29,251 nt of DNA from UM-FILTER-36-13 sp964394835 (GTDB taxonomy: Bacteria; Patescibacteriota; Patescibacteriia; UBA1558; GWA2-36-10): NCBI GenBank assembly GCA_964394835.1, contig CAYMZA010000005.1, forward strand, positions 1 through 29,251, read 5' to 3'. The stretch's first letter is position 1, and each line of letters opens with the position of its first letter. The notes beneath the pieces are model-generated. The model saw only the letters and a program-made list of their open reading frames with translations, was not told where the DNA came from and made no database searches. The translations under genes and the position numbers were made by a program. This document shows positions 21,925 through 29,251 of the stretch, one piece after another.

Positions 21925-24408
21925 ATGGTGAAAAAGAAAAAAACTGAAGAAGAAGTTAAAAAAGAAAATAATAAAGGGAATATAGAACCTCTGTCTATAG
22001 TCAGTGAAATGAGGGCATCTTATCTTGATTATGCTATGAGTGTTATCGTATCTCGCGCCTTACCAGATGTTAGAGATGGGTTAAAACCTGTTCATAGACG
22101 TATTCTTTATGCTATGTGGAGCATTGGTTTAAGGCATACTGCTAAGTTTAGAAAATCAGCTACTGTCGTTGGTGAGGTGTTAGGTAAATATCACCCACAT
22201 GGAGATTCTGCTGTATATGATTCTATGGTTAGAATGGCTCAAAATTTTTCTTTAAGATATACACTGGTTAATGGTCAGGGTAACTTTGGTTCAATGGATG
22301 GTGATAATGCTGCTGCCATGAGGTATACAGAAGCAAAATTACAAGCATTAGCTGAAGAATTAATGTTTGATATTGAAAAAAATACTGTTGATTTTATACC
22401 AAATTATGATGGATCACATAAAGAGCCTAAAGTATTGCCAGCTAAGCTCCCAAATTTATTATTAAATGGTGCAACGGGCATTGCTGTTGGTATGGCTACT
22501 AATATACCGCCACATAATTTAGGAGAATTAGTAGATGCTATTCAACTATTAATTGATAAACCAGATTCTAATATTTATGATTTAATGAAGTTTGTTAAAG
22601 GTCCTGATTTCCCTACTGGTGGAATTATGTATAATATAGACGATATTAAAACTGCATATGCTACAGGTAGAGGTGGTATTGTAGTTCGTGGAGAAGCTGA
22701 AATAGTAGAAAGTAAGACGGATCAATTTCAAATTATTATTAGTTCAATACCATATCAGGTCAATAAGGCTACGCTATTAGAAAAGATGGCCAATTTAGTT
22801 AAGGAGAAGAAATTAGATGGTATTAAAGATTTGCGTGATGAGTCAGATAAGGATGGCGTAAGAATAGTTGTTTATTTAAAGAAAGATGCTTATCCTAAAA
22901 AAGTTTTGAATAATTTATATAAACGCACTTCTTTACAAGAAAAGTTCCATGTTAATGCTTTAGCTTTAATAGATGGGTTACAACCAAGAGTGCTAAGTCT
23001 AAAAGATATTCTTGAAGAATACATTAAACATCGTCAAGATGTTGTTGTTAGAAGAACTAAGTTTGATTTAAATAAAGCTAAAGATAGGGCACATATCTTA
23101 GAAGGACTTAAGAAAGCCCTAGATAAGATAGATGCTGTTATAAAAACTATTAAAGCATCTAAAGATAAAGAAGTAGCTAAACTTAATTTAATGAAAAAGT
23201 TTAAGCTTTCAGAAAAACAAAGTATAGCTATTCTAGAAATGAAATTACAAAGTTTAGCTAATCTAGAACGTTTAAAAATAGAAGATGAATTAAAAGAAAA
23301 ATTAAAGATTATAAAAGAATTAACAGCTATACTTAAGAGTAAGGTTAAAATTTTAAATATTATTAAAAAAGAATTAACAGAGCTAAGAGAAAAATTTTCT
23401 GATGAGAGAAGAACTAAAGTTGTTAAATCAGCTATAGATAAAATGAATACAGAAGATTTAATACCAAATGAATCAACTGTTGTTACAATGACACATGATG
23501 GGTATATAAAAAGATTACCTCCAGAAAGTTTTAAAACCCAAGGAAGGGGTGGGAAGGGAGTAATAGGATTAACAACCAAAGAACAAGATGAGGTACAACT
23601 TTTCTTTTCTACTAATACTCACGCAGATTTAATGTTCTTTACTACAAGGGGTAGAGTATTTCAAATAAAAACATATGAAATACCTCAAACATCTCGTACG
23701 GCTAAAGGTCAGAATATTGTTAATTTATTACAATTAGCTCCTAATGAAAAAATATCTTCTGTGTTACAAAGTGAAGATTTTAACGCTTTTAAATATTTTG
23801 TAATGGTTACATATAATGGTAATATTAAAAGAGTTGAAGTTAGTCAATTTAAAAATGTTAGACGTTCAGGGTTAATAGCTATTAAACTAAAGGGTGATGA
23901 TAGATTGGGTTGGGTTAGAACATCTAGTGGTAAGGATGATATTGTTTTAGTAACTACCAATGGTCAATCTATTAGATTTAAAGAAAATAATGTTAGAGCT
24001 ATGGGTAGAGGTGCTGGTGGAGTTAGAGCTATACGATTAAAAAAAGAAGATCATGTAGTAGGTGTTGATTTGATTCTAGATGGCAAGGTTAGTAAAGATG
24101 AACAGCTGCTAGTAGTAATGGACAATGGTTATGGTAAGAGAACAAATCTTTCTGCATACAAGGTACAAGGAAGGGGTGGTAGTGGTATTAAAACAGCACA
24201 GATTACTGATAAAACAGGGAAGATTGCTTCTGCTAAAATAATTAGTCGTAAATTAGAAAATGAAGATGTAATTATTATATCTAAAAATGGACAAGTTATT
24301 CGTTTACCTATAAAATCAGTTAATGTTTTAGGTAGAGCAACACAAGGAGTTAGATTAATGAGCTTTAAAAATGAAGATGACAAAGTTTCTTCAGTAGCAT
24401 TTGTATAA
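21925..24408 (+). CDS. gyrA: DNA gyrase subunit A
   Basis: An 827-residue type IIA topoisomerase subunit that cuts and passes DNA, with GyrB supplying ATP hydrolysis to introduce negative supercoils. The winged-helix/tower domain contains the catalytic Tyr134 (AAMRYTEAKL). A coiled-coil region (about 370-500) precedes the C-terminal beta-pinwheel, which has a GyrA-box Q539-GRGGKG and several pinwheel repeats, favouring GyrA over ParC. The quinolone-determining region reads GDSAVYD with S95 and D99, the susceptible residues at the E. coli 83/87 positions. A Lys/Glu-rich 20-residue N-terminal extension precedes the conserved start. Followed by a terminator. Confidence 0.95.
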   Translation: MVKKKKTEEEVKKENNKGNIEPLSIVSEMRASYLDYAMSVIVSRALPDVRDGLKPVHRRILYAMWSIGLRHTAKFRKSATVVGEVLGKYHPHGDSAVYDSMVRMAQNFSLRYTLVNGQGNFGSMDGDNAAAMRYTEAKLQALAEELMFDIEKNTVDFIPNYDGSHKEPKVLPAKLPNLLLNGATGIAVGMATNIPPHNLGELVDAIQLLIDKPDSNIYDLMKFVKGPDFPTGGIMYNIDDIKTAYATGRGGIVVRGEAEIVESKTDQFQIIISSIPYQVNKATLLEKMANLVKEKKLDGIKDLRDESDKDGVRIVVYLKKDAYPKKVLNNLYKRTSLQEKFHVNALALIDGLQPRVLSLKDILEEYIKHRQDVVVRRTKFDLNKAKDRAHILEGLKKALDKIDAVIKTIKASKDKEVAKLNLMKKFKLSEKQSIAILEMKLQSLANLERLKIEDELKEKLKIIKELTAILKSKVKILNIIKKELTELREKFSDERRTKVVKSAIDKMNTEDLIPNESTVVTMTHDGYIKRLPPESFKTQGRGGKGVIGLTTKEQDEVQLFFSTNTHADLMFFTTRGRVFQIKTYEIPQTSRTAKGQNIVNLLQLAPNEKISSVLQSEDFNAFKYFVMVTYNGNIKRVEVSQFKNVRRSGLIAIKLKGDDRLGWVRTSSGKDDIVLVTTNGQSIRFKENNVRAMGRGAGGVRAIRLKKEDHVVGVDLILDGKVSKDEQLLVVMDNGYGKRTNLSAYKVQGRGGSGIKTAQITDKTGKIASAKIISRKLENEDVIIISKNGQVIRLPIKSVNVLGRATQGVRLMSFKNEDDKVSSVAFV

Positions 24409-24426
24409 TAAATAAAAAAATAAATT

Positions 24427-24445
24427 TCCCTGCTAAGGGATTTTT
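24427..24445. terminator. Terminator after gyrA
   Basis: TCCCT (24427-24431) and AGGGA (24436-24440) around a GCTA loop, followed by five T. It separates gyrA from the ruvB promoter. Confidence 0.65.
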
Positions 24446-24451
24446 ATTTAC

Positions 24452-24480
24452 TTGTAAATCTTCTATTTTAATGATAATCT
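24452..24480 (+). promoter_or_regulatory. Promoter of ruvB-queH-queA
   Basis: TTGTAA (24452-24457), 17-base spacer and TAATCT (24475-24480). The ruvB ATG at 24487 lies where transcription should start, so the message is probably leaderless. Confidence 0.5.
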
Positions 24481-24486
24481 TGTATT

Positions 24487-25491
24487 ATGTTAGAAGATAG
24501 AATTGTAGCAACTAAAGAACAGGGCGATGATAAATTATTAGATCTTAATTTAAGGCCGCAGTGTTTAGAACATTATATTGGTCAACAACAAATTAAGAAT
24601 AATCTTTCAATTGTTTTAGAAGCTGCTCAAAAAAGAAAAGAAAGTATTGATCACGTACTTTTATTTGGTCCTCCTGGTTTAGGTAAAACAACTCTAGCTC
24701 ATATCATAGCCAAAGAAATGGGGGTGGGTGTTAAAGTAACGTCTGGTCCAGCCATTTCTAAAGCAGGTGATTTAGCAGCTATCTTAACTAATATGCAAGA
24801 AGGTGATATTTTATTTATAGATGAAATTCATCGTTTAAATAAAACTATTGAAGAAATACTTTATCCAGCTATGGAAGATTTTGCTTTAGATATTATTTTA
24901 GGAAAAGGTCCTTCTGCTCAAATAGTAAGATTAGATTTACCAAAGTTTACAATAATAGGTGCTACAACAAGATATAATTTAATATCTTCACCATTACGTG
25001 ATCGTTTTGGTGTTACTTTTCGTTTAAATTTCTATGAACCATTTGAATTAGCTGATATTGTTGTAAGGTCAGCAGATATTTTAGATATTAAGATAGACAA
25101 AGAAGCTAGTAAGGAAATAGCAGATCGTAGTAGAGCTACACCTCGTATTGCTAACAGGATATTAAAAAGAGTAAGAGATTATGTAGAAGTTAAGGGTGAT
25201 GGTAATGCTTCATTAGAGCTAACAAAAAAAGCTTTAGATTTAATGGAGATAGATAAGCATGGTTTAGATAGTTTAGATAGAAGACTATTAGAGGTTATTG
25301 TTAATAATTTTAATGGTGGTCCTGTTGGTTTAACAACATTAGCTGCTTCTGTTCAAGAAGAAGCAGGTACTATTGAAGAGATATTTGAACCATATTTAAT
25401 GCAATTAGGATTTTTAAGTAGAACCTCTAAAGGTAGAATAGCTACCGATAAGACATATGAATATTTAGAAAGTAAAAAAGACAAGAAATAG
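24487..25491 (+). CDS. ruvB: Holliday junction branch migration helicase RuvB
   Basis: A 334-residue AAA+ hexameric motor that, loaded by RuvA, drives branch migration of Holliday junctions. Walker A GPPGLGKT (61-68), Walker B with DEIH (112-115), sensor/arginine region GATTR (about 158-162) and the C-terminal winged helix (about 255-330, including GPVGLTTLA and PYLMQLGFLSRTSKGR) are all intact. Normal length. ruvA and ruvC are not in this window. queH follows after 2 bases. Confidence 0.96.
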   Translation: MLEDRIVATKEQGDDKLLDLNLRPQCLEHYIGQQQIKNNLSIVLEAAQKRKESIDHVLLFGPPGLGKTTLAHIIAKEMGVGVKVTSGPAISKAGDLAAILTNMQEGDILFIDEIHRLNKTIEEILYPAMEDFALDIILGKGPSAQIVRLDLPKFTIIGATTRYNLISSPLRDRFGVTFRLNFYEPFELADIVVRSADILDIKIDKEASKEIADRSRATPRIANRILKRVRDYVEVKGDGNASLELTKKALDLMEIDKHGLDSLDRRLLEVIVNNFNGGPVGLTTLAASVQEEAGTIEEIFEPYLMQLGFLSRTSKGRIATDKTYEYLESKKDKK

Positions 25492-25493
25492 TT

Positions 25494-26039
25494 ATGAAAA
25501 GGTTACTGTTACATGTATGTTGTGCTCCTTGTGCTATATATCCAATACAAGAGTTATCTCAAGAATATGAGGTAACTATTTATTTTTATGACCCAAATAT
25601 TCATCCAAAGGAAGAATATATATCAAGAAGAGATGAAATTAAAGAATATGCTAAGAGTAATAGTATTAATTTTGAAGAGGGAGAATATAATGATGATGAG
25701 TGGTTTAAAAAAACTAAAGGATTAGAAGATGAACTAGAGAAAGGAAAAAGATGTGAAGTTTGTTTTGATATTCGTTTAAAAGAAACAGCATTGAAAGCTA
25801 AAAAAGAAAAATATGATATATGGGCCTCTGTATTATCAATTAGTCCACATAAAGATTTTAAACAAATTAGCATGGTTGGTAATAGATTAGCAGAAAGTGT
25901 AGGAATTGAATTCTTAGATAAGGATTGGAAAAAGAAAGATGGTTTTAAAAAGTCTTGTATGCTTTCAAAACAAGAAAACTTCTATAGACAAGATTATTGT
26001 GGTTGTATTTATTCAAAAAGAGATAATATATTAGAATGA
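25494..26039 (+). CDS. queH: Epoxyqueuosine reductase QueH (DUF208)
   Basis: A 181-residue iron-sulfur enzyme that reduces epoxyqueuosine to queuosine in tRNA, the non-homologous replacement for QueG. The family Cys set is present: HVCCAPC (Cys9, Cys10, Cys13), RCEVCFDIRL (Cys87, Cys90), Cys155, and RQDYCGCIYS (Cys169, Cys171); the SPHK motif is at 117-120. It lies between ruvB and queA and its TGA stop overlaps the queA ATG, so the last two steps of queuosine synthesis are encoded together. Confidence 0.93.
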   Translation: MKRLLLHVCCAPCAIYPIQELSQEYEVTIYFYDPNIHPKEEYISRRDEIKEYAKSNSINFEEGEYNDDEWFKKTKGLEDELEKGKRCEVCFDIRLKETALKAKKEKYDIWASVLSISPHKDFKQISMVGNRLAESVGIEFLDKDWKKKDGFKKSCMLSKQENFYRQDYCGCIYSKRDNILE

Positions 26040-27085
26040 AAATTGATTTATTTAATTATAATTTACCAAAAGAATTAATTGCTCAAGAGCAAATAAAGCC
26101 TCGTGATCATTCTAGACTTTTAATTTTAAATAGAGTTAGTGGGAAAATAGAGCATGATTTTTTTTATAATCTTCCCAAGCTTTTAAACTCTAATGATGTT
26201 TTAGTTATAAATGAAACAAAAGTATTTCCTGCTAGATTGTTGGGCAAGAAAAAAACAGGAGGTAGTATTGAAATATTTTTAATAGAAAAGACAAAAGATA
26301 ATATTTGGGAGGTAATGATTAAAGGTAAGAATATAAAAGAAAATGATATTTTATTCTTAGAAAAGAAATTAGAAGCTAAGGTGATAGAAAAAGATAATAA
26401 ATTGTATAAAGTTAAATTTAATTATCATGGTAATAAGTTAGATAAAATAATTGATAGTATAGGTCATACACCATTACCGCCATATATTAAAATAGAGGAT
26501 AGTAAAAAGATTAAAAAAGATTATCAAACAGTGTATGCTAAAGAAAGAGGATCTGTAGCAGCGCCTACAGCAGGATTACATTTTACTGATAAGCTTTTTA
26601 AAGAATTAAAGAAAAAAAATATTAAAGTTTTTAAGATTGTACTTCATGTTGGTTTAGGTACTTTTGAACCCGTGGAAGTTGAAAATATTAAAAAACATAA
26701 AATACATAAAGAATGGGTTAGTATAGATAATAATACTGCCAAAGAATTAAATAAATTAAAAAAAGAAAAAAAGAATATTATTGCTATAGGTACAACCACA
26801 GCTAGAGCATTAGAATCTTTTAGTGATAAGCGGGGTAAATTATCTTCCGGTAGTAAATGGTCAGATATATATATTTATCCTGGGTATAGGTATAAATTTG
26901 TAGATGATTTAATTACAAACTTTCATTTGCCTAAGAGTTCATTATTATTTATGGTATCTGCTTTAGTTTCTAGGAAGTTAATATTAAAAAGTTATAACCA
27001 AGCTATTAAATTAAAATATAGATTCTTTTCTTTTGGAGATGCTATGTTTATTACTAAAAAAAGAACTCCACCTGCCCCAATGTAG
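26036..27085 (+). CDS. queA: tRNA preQ1(34) S-adenosylmethionine ribosyltransferase-isomerase
   Basis: A 349-residue enzyme that transfers and isomerises the ribosyl group of SAM onto 7-aminomethyl-7-deazaguanine in tRNA, giving epoxyqueuosine, the substrate of QueH. Recognisable segments are the N-terminus MKIDLFNYNLPKELIAQ, RDHSRLL (23-29), VLVINETKVFPARLLG, SVAAPTAGLHFT, VLHVGLGTFEPV and the C-terminal TNFHLPKSSLLFMVSAL. The length is normal. The start overlaps the queH stop. The enzyme that inserts preQ1, Tgt, is not in the window. The stop codon is inside a hairpin (27063-27094). Confidence 0.95.
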   Translation: MKIDLFNYNLPKELIAQEQIKPRDHSRLLILNRVSGKIEHDFFYNLPKLLNSNDVLVINETKVFPARLLGKKKTGGSIEIFLIEKTKDNIWEVMIKGKNIKENDILFLEKKLEAKVIEKDNKLYKVKFNYHGNKLDKIIDSIGHTPLPPYIKIEDSKKIKKDYQTVYAKERGSVAAPTAGLHFTDKLFKELKKKNIKVFKIVLHVGLGTFEPVEVENIKKHKIHKEWVSIDNNTAKELNKLKKEKKNIIAIGTTTARALESFSDKRGKLSSGSKWSDIYIYPGYRYKFVDDLITNFHLPKSSLLFMVSALVSRKLILKSYNQAIKLKYRFFSFGDAMFITKKRTPPAPM

Positions 27086-27094
27086 GTAGAGTTC
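27063..27094 (-). terminator. Hairpin across the queA stop codon, terminator-like on the minus strand
   Basis: GAACTC (27063-27068) pairs with GAGTTC (27089-27094), and ACCT with AGGT inside after one C-A mismatch. On the minus strand it is followed by seven U; on the plus strand there is no T-run. It would stop any minus-strand transcript before it enters queA, as a back-up to the terminator at 27266-27297. Confidence 0.5.
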
Positions 27095-27134
27095 ACTAAA
27101 CTTCCATGTATTCATATTCAATTGTATTATTTTT

Positions 27135-27188
27135 TTGAATAATGTTTTATTCAACTAATTATCTGATTTGTTGTGTTTTATTAACACA
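27135..27188. repeat. Two inverted repeats in the queA-NYN gap
   Basis: TTGAATAA (27135-27142) and TTATTCAA (27147-27154) with a 4-nt loop, then TGTGTT (27172-27177) and AACACA (27183-27188) with a 5-nt loop. Neither is followed by a usable U-tract on either strand. No ORF or clear promoter is seen in 27095-27265. Confidence 0.35.
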
Positions 27189-27265
27189 TTTTAGTTAATA
27201 TAAAAGTTAATCAAAAAAGTATAAAAGAACTATATAATTAAAGTATATCATATTTTAATGTAAAT

Positions 27266-27297
27266 AAAAAACCTGCTACCGTGTTAACAGTAGCAGG
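27266..27297 (-). terminator. Strong terminator of the NYN gene
   Basis: Perfect 8-bp stem CCTGCTAC (27272-27279) / GTAGCAGG (27290-27297) with a 10-nt loop, followed on the minus strand by a run of six U. It lies 10 bases after the stop at 27307. Confidence 0.88.
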
Positions 27298-27306
27298 ATA
27301 TATTAC

Positions 27307-28086
27307 TCAGTCATTAGCTTTGATGACTTGTACAAATTCACCATCATCATGTTGTTTGTCTGAGTTCTCTTGAATAAGAATTCCAGCTTCAAGAAGTTCT
27401 TTCAGGTTGCTTTCAACCAATTCTCTTGGGTAGCACTTTGCCATAATGTCAATTAATGATGTATATGTGTTGTACCAACCCTTTGCTGCTTGACCTTCTC
27501 GACCTTCTTTAGCTGTTTTTATTAAAGCGTTGTATAGCTTTGTTTTATTATACTCTTCTTTACTTTCTTCTGTGAAGAAATTATTATCTTCTGCGGAAAG
27601 ATGTAGTACATCAATTCCAGCTGTGCCATACAATGAACTCATCGTATGCTTCTCACCGATAATGGTGACAGGAATATTTAGTTCATTTACAGCAAAACTG
27701 GCTACTGGTAGTATCATAGCATCACCAGTCATGAAGATACATCTTTTGTAGGAGCTATGGTTTTTGAATAATCCATTTTCTCCAACAGTAGATGCAATGA
27801 TTATATCCTTATCACTTTGTTCAGGAGCAGCTTTGTCTCCTTTTCTTGTATCAAAGACTTGAGTATATGGACAAGCATCTAGATGTTTTTTAATCCTATA
27901 TGATAACCCTTTATTATCTTCAGAAAAATGTGCATATGCAAGGACTTTTATTGGTCCATATAGTTTGATCATCCAGTTGATGACCTTATTAAAATTTAAT
28001 TCTCTGTTGTATTGATTTAAAACAGAGAAAAAAATATTTTCTCCATCTACAAAAACATAAGTTTTTTTCTCTTTTTCAGAGCCCAT
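27307..28086 (-). CDS. NYN-domain (LabA/DUF88-like) RNase-type protein with C-terminal helical domain
   Basis: A 259-residue soluble protein. Residues 9-165 form a NYN/PIN-like nuclease fold: YVFVDGENIF (10-19; Asp14, Glu16, Asn17), SDKDIIIAST (91-100; Asp92, Asp94) and FMTGDAMILPVASFAVN (118-134; Asp122), then IPVTIIG. The family usually reads G-D-x-D here; this protein has Met124 at the second Asp, so the metal site may be weakened. Residues 185-240 (ending LLEAGILIQE) look like a winged helix or similar RNA/DNA-binding module. NYN proteins cut or process RNA; the target here is unknown. It has a full SD (AAGGAGG, 5-base spacing), unlike neighbours, and its own terminator. Three sampled lines are about 28-37% G+C. 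Confidence 0.75.
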   Translation of the reverse strand: MGSEKEKKTYVFVDGENIFFSVLNQYNRELNFNKVINWMIKLYGPIKVLAYAHFSEDNKGLSYRIKKHLDACPYTQVFDTRKGDKAAPEQSDKDIIIASTVGENGLFKNHSSYKRCIFMTGDAMILPVASFAVNELNIPVTIIGEKHTMSSLYGTAGIDVLHLSAEDNNFFTEESKEEYNKTKLYNALIKTAKEGREGQAAKGWYNTYTSLIDIMAKCYPRELVESNLKELLEAGILIQENSDKQHDDGEFVQVIKAND

Positions 28087-28091
28087 GTCTT

Positions 28092-28098
28092 CCTCCTT
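28092..28098 (-). promoter_or_regulatory. Canonical ribosome binding site of the NYN gene
   Basis: AAGGAGG on the minus strand ends 5 bases before the ATG at 28086, the same spacing as in the HEPN-like gene. These are the only two full SD sequences in the window and they settle both start codons. Confidence 0.85.
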
Positions 28099-28189
28099 AG
28101 GTGTCGTTTCTTCTTGTTCTTTGGGGTATTTATCCTATTTTTGTTAATGAACCTATATAACAATACACCTTACTATATTTATATGTTTT

Positions 28190-28195
28190 TGTCAA
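28190..28195 (-). promoter_or_regulatory. Putative -35 box of the NYN gene
   Basis: TTGACA on the minus strand, shortly after the ychF stop. The hexamer 17 bases on is TAAGGT, a poor -10, so the promoter is tentative. The leader would be about 70 bases. Confidence 0.35.
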
Positions 28196-28208
28196 TAGTA
28201 GGATGTTT

Positions 28209-29251
28209 TTAGTTAAAATGAAAATGTACAGTATCACCATCTTTAATTATATATTCCTTACCTTCCATTTTAATTAATCCTTTATCCTTGGCATTATTCC
28301 AACTCTTTGATTCTAATAATTCTTTCCAGTTTATTACTTCTGCTCTTATAAATCCTTTTTCAAAATCAGTATGTATTACTCCTGCTGCTTGAGGAGCTTT
28401 AGTTTCTTTTTTTGTAGTCCAAGCTTTAGTTTCTTCAGGGCCTGTTGTTATAAAAGTAATTAAATTTAATAAATCATAACTTTTAGTTATTAAATTATCT
28501 AAACCTGTCTTTTTTATTCCTAACTCTTTTAAATATTCTTTAGTTTCTTTTTCAGACAAATCAGCTAGATCAGATTCTAATTTAGCACATATAGATATAG
28601 TATTTTCAGGTAAGTTTAATTCTTTATTAATATCATCTTCAGATATATTATATAAATATATAATTGGTTTTATGCTTAAAAGATTTAATTGTTTTAATAC
28701 TTTAAATTCTTCTTCTTCCCACCCTGTATTATTTAATAGTTTATTATCTTCTAATAATACTCTAGCTTTTTCTAAAACTTTTTTTTCTTTGTCTAGTGTT
28801 TTGTCATAAGGGCCTTTCATTTTATTTATAACTTTGTTTAAATGCTTAACAAGTGTATCTAAGTCAGATAGTATTAACTCTAAGTTTATTACATCCTTAT
28901 CATCTTCAGGATTTATTTTTCCATTTACATGAATAATATCATCGTCTTCAAAATTTCTTATAACTTGAACTATAGCATCTACTTCTCTGATATGTGATAG
29001 GAATTTATTACCCAAACCTTCTCCCTTAGAAGCTCCACTAACAAGACCAGCTATGTCTACAAATTCAATAGCTGTAGGTATTATCTTTTCAGACTTAGAC
29101 ATTTTAGCTAATTGATCTAATCTTTTATCAGGTACTGTAACTATTCCCACATTAGGATCTATAGTACAAAAAGGGTAGTTAGCAGCTTCTACCTTGTTTT
29201 TAGTTAATGCTTGAAATATTGTAGATTTACCTACATTAGGTAAACCAACTA
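28209..29251 (-). CDS. ychF: Ribosome-binding ATPase YchF (5' end outside the window)
   Basis: About 346 residues of the Obg-related YchF/OLA1 ATPase are visible of the usual about 360; the first few codons lie beyond base 29251. The frame is open to the edge: the P-loop GLPNVGKST and NYPFCTIDPNVGIV precede the Met at 29150, which is therefore internal and not the start. Also seen are G3-like FVDIAGLVSGASKGEGLG, the NxxE motif NISE in place of the GTPase NKxD (explaining ATP preference in the family), a coiled-coil segment and a C-terminal TGS domain ending in GDTVHFHFN. It binds ribosomes and influences translation and stress responses. No clear terminator follows. Confidence 0.95.
   Translation of the reverse strand, partial: VGLPNVGKSTIFQALTKNKVEAANYPFCTIDPNVGIVTVPDKRLDQLAKMSKSEKIIPTAIEFVDIAGLVSGASKGEGLGNKFLSHIREVDAIVQVIRNFEDDDIIHVNGKINPEDDKDVINLELILSDLDTLVKHLNKVINKMKGPYDKTLDKEKKVLEKARVLLEDNKLLNNTGWEEEEFKVLKQLNLLSIKPIIYLYNISEDDINKELNLPENTISICAKLESDLADLSEKETKEYLKELGIKKTGLDNLITKSYDLLNLITFITTGPEETKAWTTKKETKAPQAAGVIHTDFEKGFIRAEVINWKELLESKSWNNAKDKGLIKMEGKEYIIKDGDTVHFHFN

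Noticed and set aside
23034..23579. 181-codon minus-strand ORF within gyrA
   Set aside because: Antisense to the gyrA coiled coil; composition is the mirror of Lys/Leu-rich coding sequence and no promoter is evident.
29150..29150. Met at 29150 as start of ychF
   Set aside because: The frame continues upstream to the window edge and encodes the P-loop, so this Met is internal.
1..29251. CRISPR array, insertion sequence or prophage
   Set aside because: No regularly spaced repeats, no transposase and no phage structural genes were found; the only integrase-type gene looks like a Xer protein.

Overview
This is an AT-rich window, visibly under about one third G+C, densely packed with short-spaced or overlapping genes. 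Most genes lack a Shine-Dalgarno (SD) sequence, and there are several small hypothetical membrane proteins. The gene set suggests a Candidate Phyla Radiation (Patescibacteria) chromosome, probably of the Parcubacteria group. It includes an archaeal-type CarS-like CTP transferase, a metal-ligand-less metallo-beta-lactamase-fold gene ahead of gyrA, a lone PilB/GspE ATPase, tsaD-tsaE-valS and queH-queA. TGA is used as a stop (for example at 5087, 10750 and 26037) and Trp is TGG, so this is not a recoded Gracilibacteria/Absconditabacteria (code 25) or Mycoplasma genome. The taxonomy is inferred from gene style, not from a marker search.

Layout. 1-985: a Xer-type tyrosine recombinase preceded by inverted repeats. 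996-3751 (minus): an ABC-2 exporter operon (ATPase, permease, permease). A near-consensus promoter drives it through a leader holding a tiny ORF and a terminator-like hairpin directly before the ATPase start, which looks like an attenuator. 3760-5687 (plus): unknown helical protein, CDP-alcohol phosphatidyltransferase and CarS-like CTP transferase, a probable phospholipid head-group module closed by a terminator. 5800-8546: glmS, then a duplicated four-helix Cys-containing membrane protein and a small CxxC protein. 8528-8970: tRNA-Glu and a cold-shock protein. 9042-9779: a HEPN-like protein with its own promoter, strong SD and terminator. 9788-14807: trmB (minus), diverging from a small gene plus tsaD, tsaE and valS. 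14815-17634 (minus): a PilB/GspE-family ATPase and a polytopic membrane protein, each with its own promoter. 17700-20870 (minus): ribosomal protein S1 then ftsH, with a structured S1 leader. 20919-24440 (plus): MBL-like protein, small anchored protein and gyrA. 24452-27085 (plus): ruvB, queH and queA. 27265-28098 (minus): a NYN-domain RNase-like gene with strong SD and strong terminator. 28209-29251 (minus): ychF, cut by the window end.

How the genes fit together. Much of the window serves translation: tRNA-Glu, TrmB (m7G46), TsaD/TsaE (t6A37), ValRS, QueH/QueA (queuosine), S1 and YchF. Replication, recombination and quality control are represented by GyrA, RuvB, Xer and FtsH. The envelope side is the CDP-alcohol/CarS pair, GlmS (amino-sugar precursor), the ABC exporter and a pilus-type ATPase.

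The most interesting non-routine signals are four. (1) The ABC-exporter leader. (2) The contrast between SD-less, often apparently leaderless housekeeping genes and two accessory nuclease-like genes (HEPN, NYN) with textbook SDs. (3) The CarS-like/CDP-alcohol phosphatidyltransferase pair. (4) The two-hairpin leader of the S1 gene. No CRISPR array, insertion sequence, rRNA or prophage block was seen, and no intergenic stretch exceeds 300 bases.
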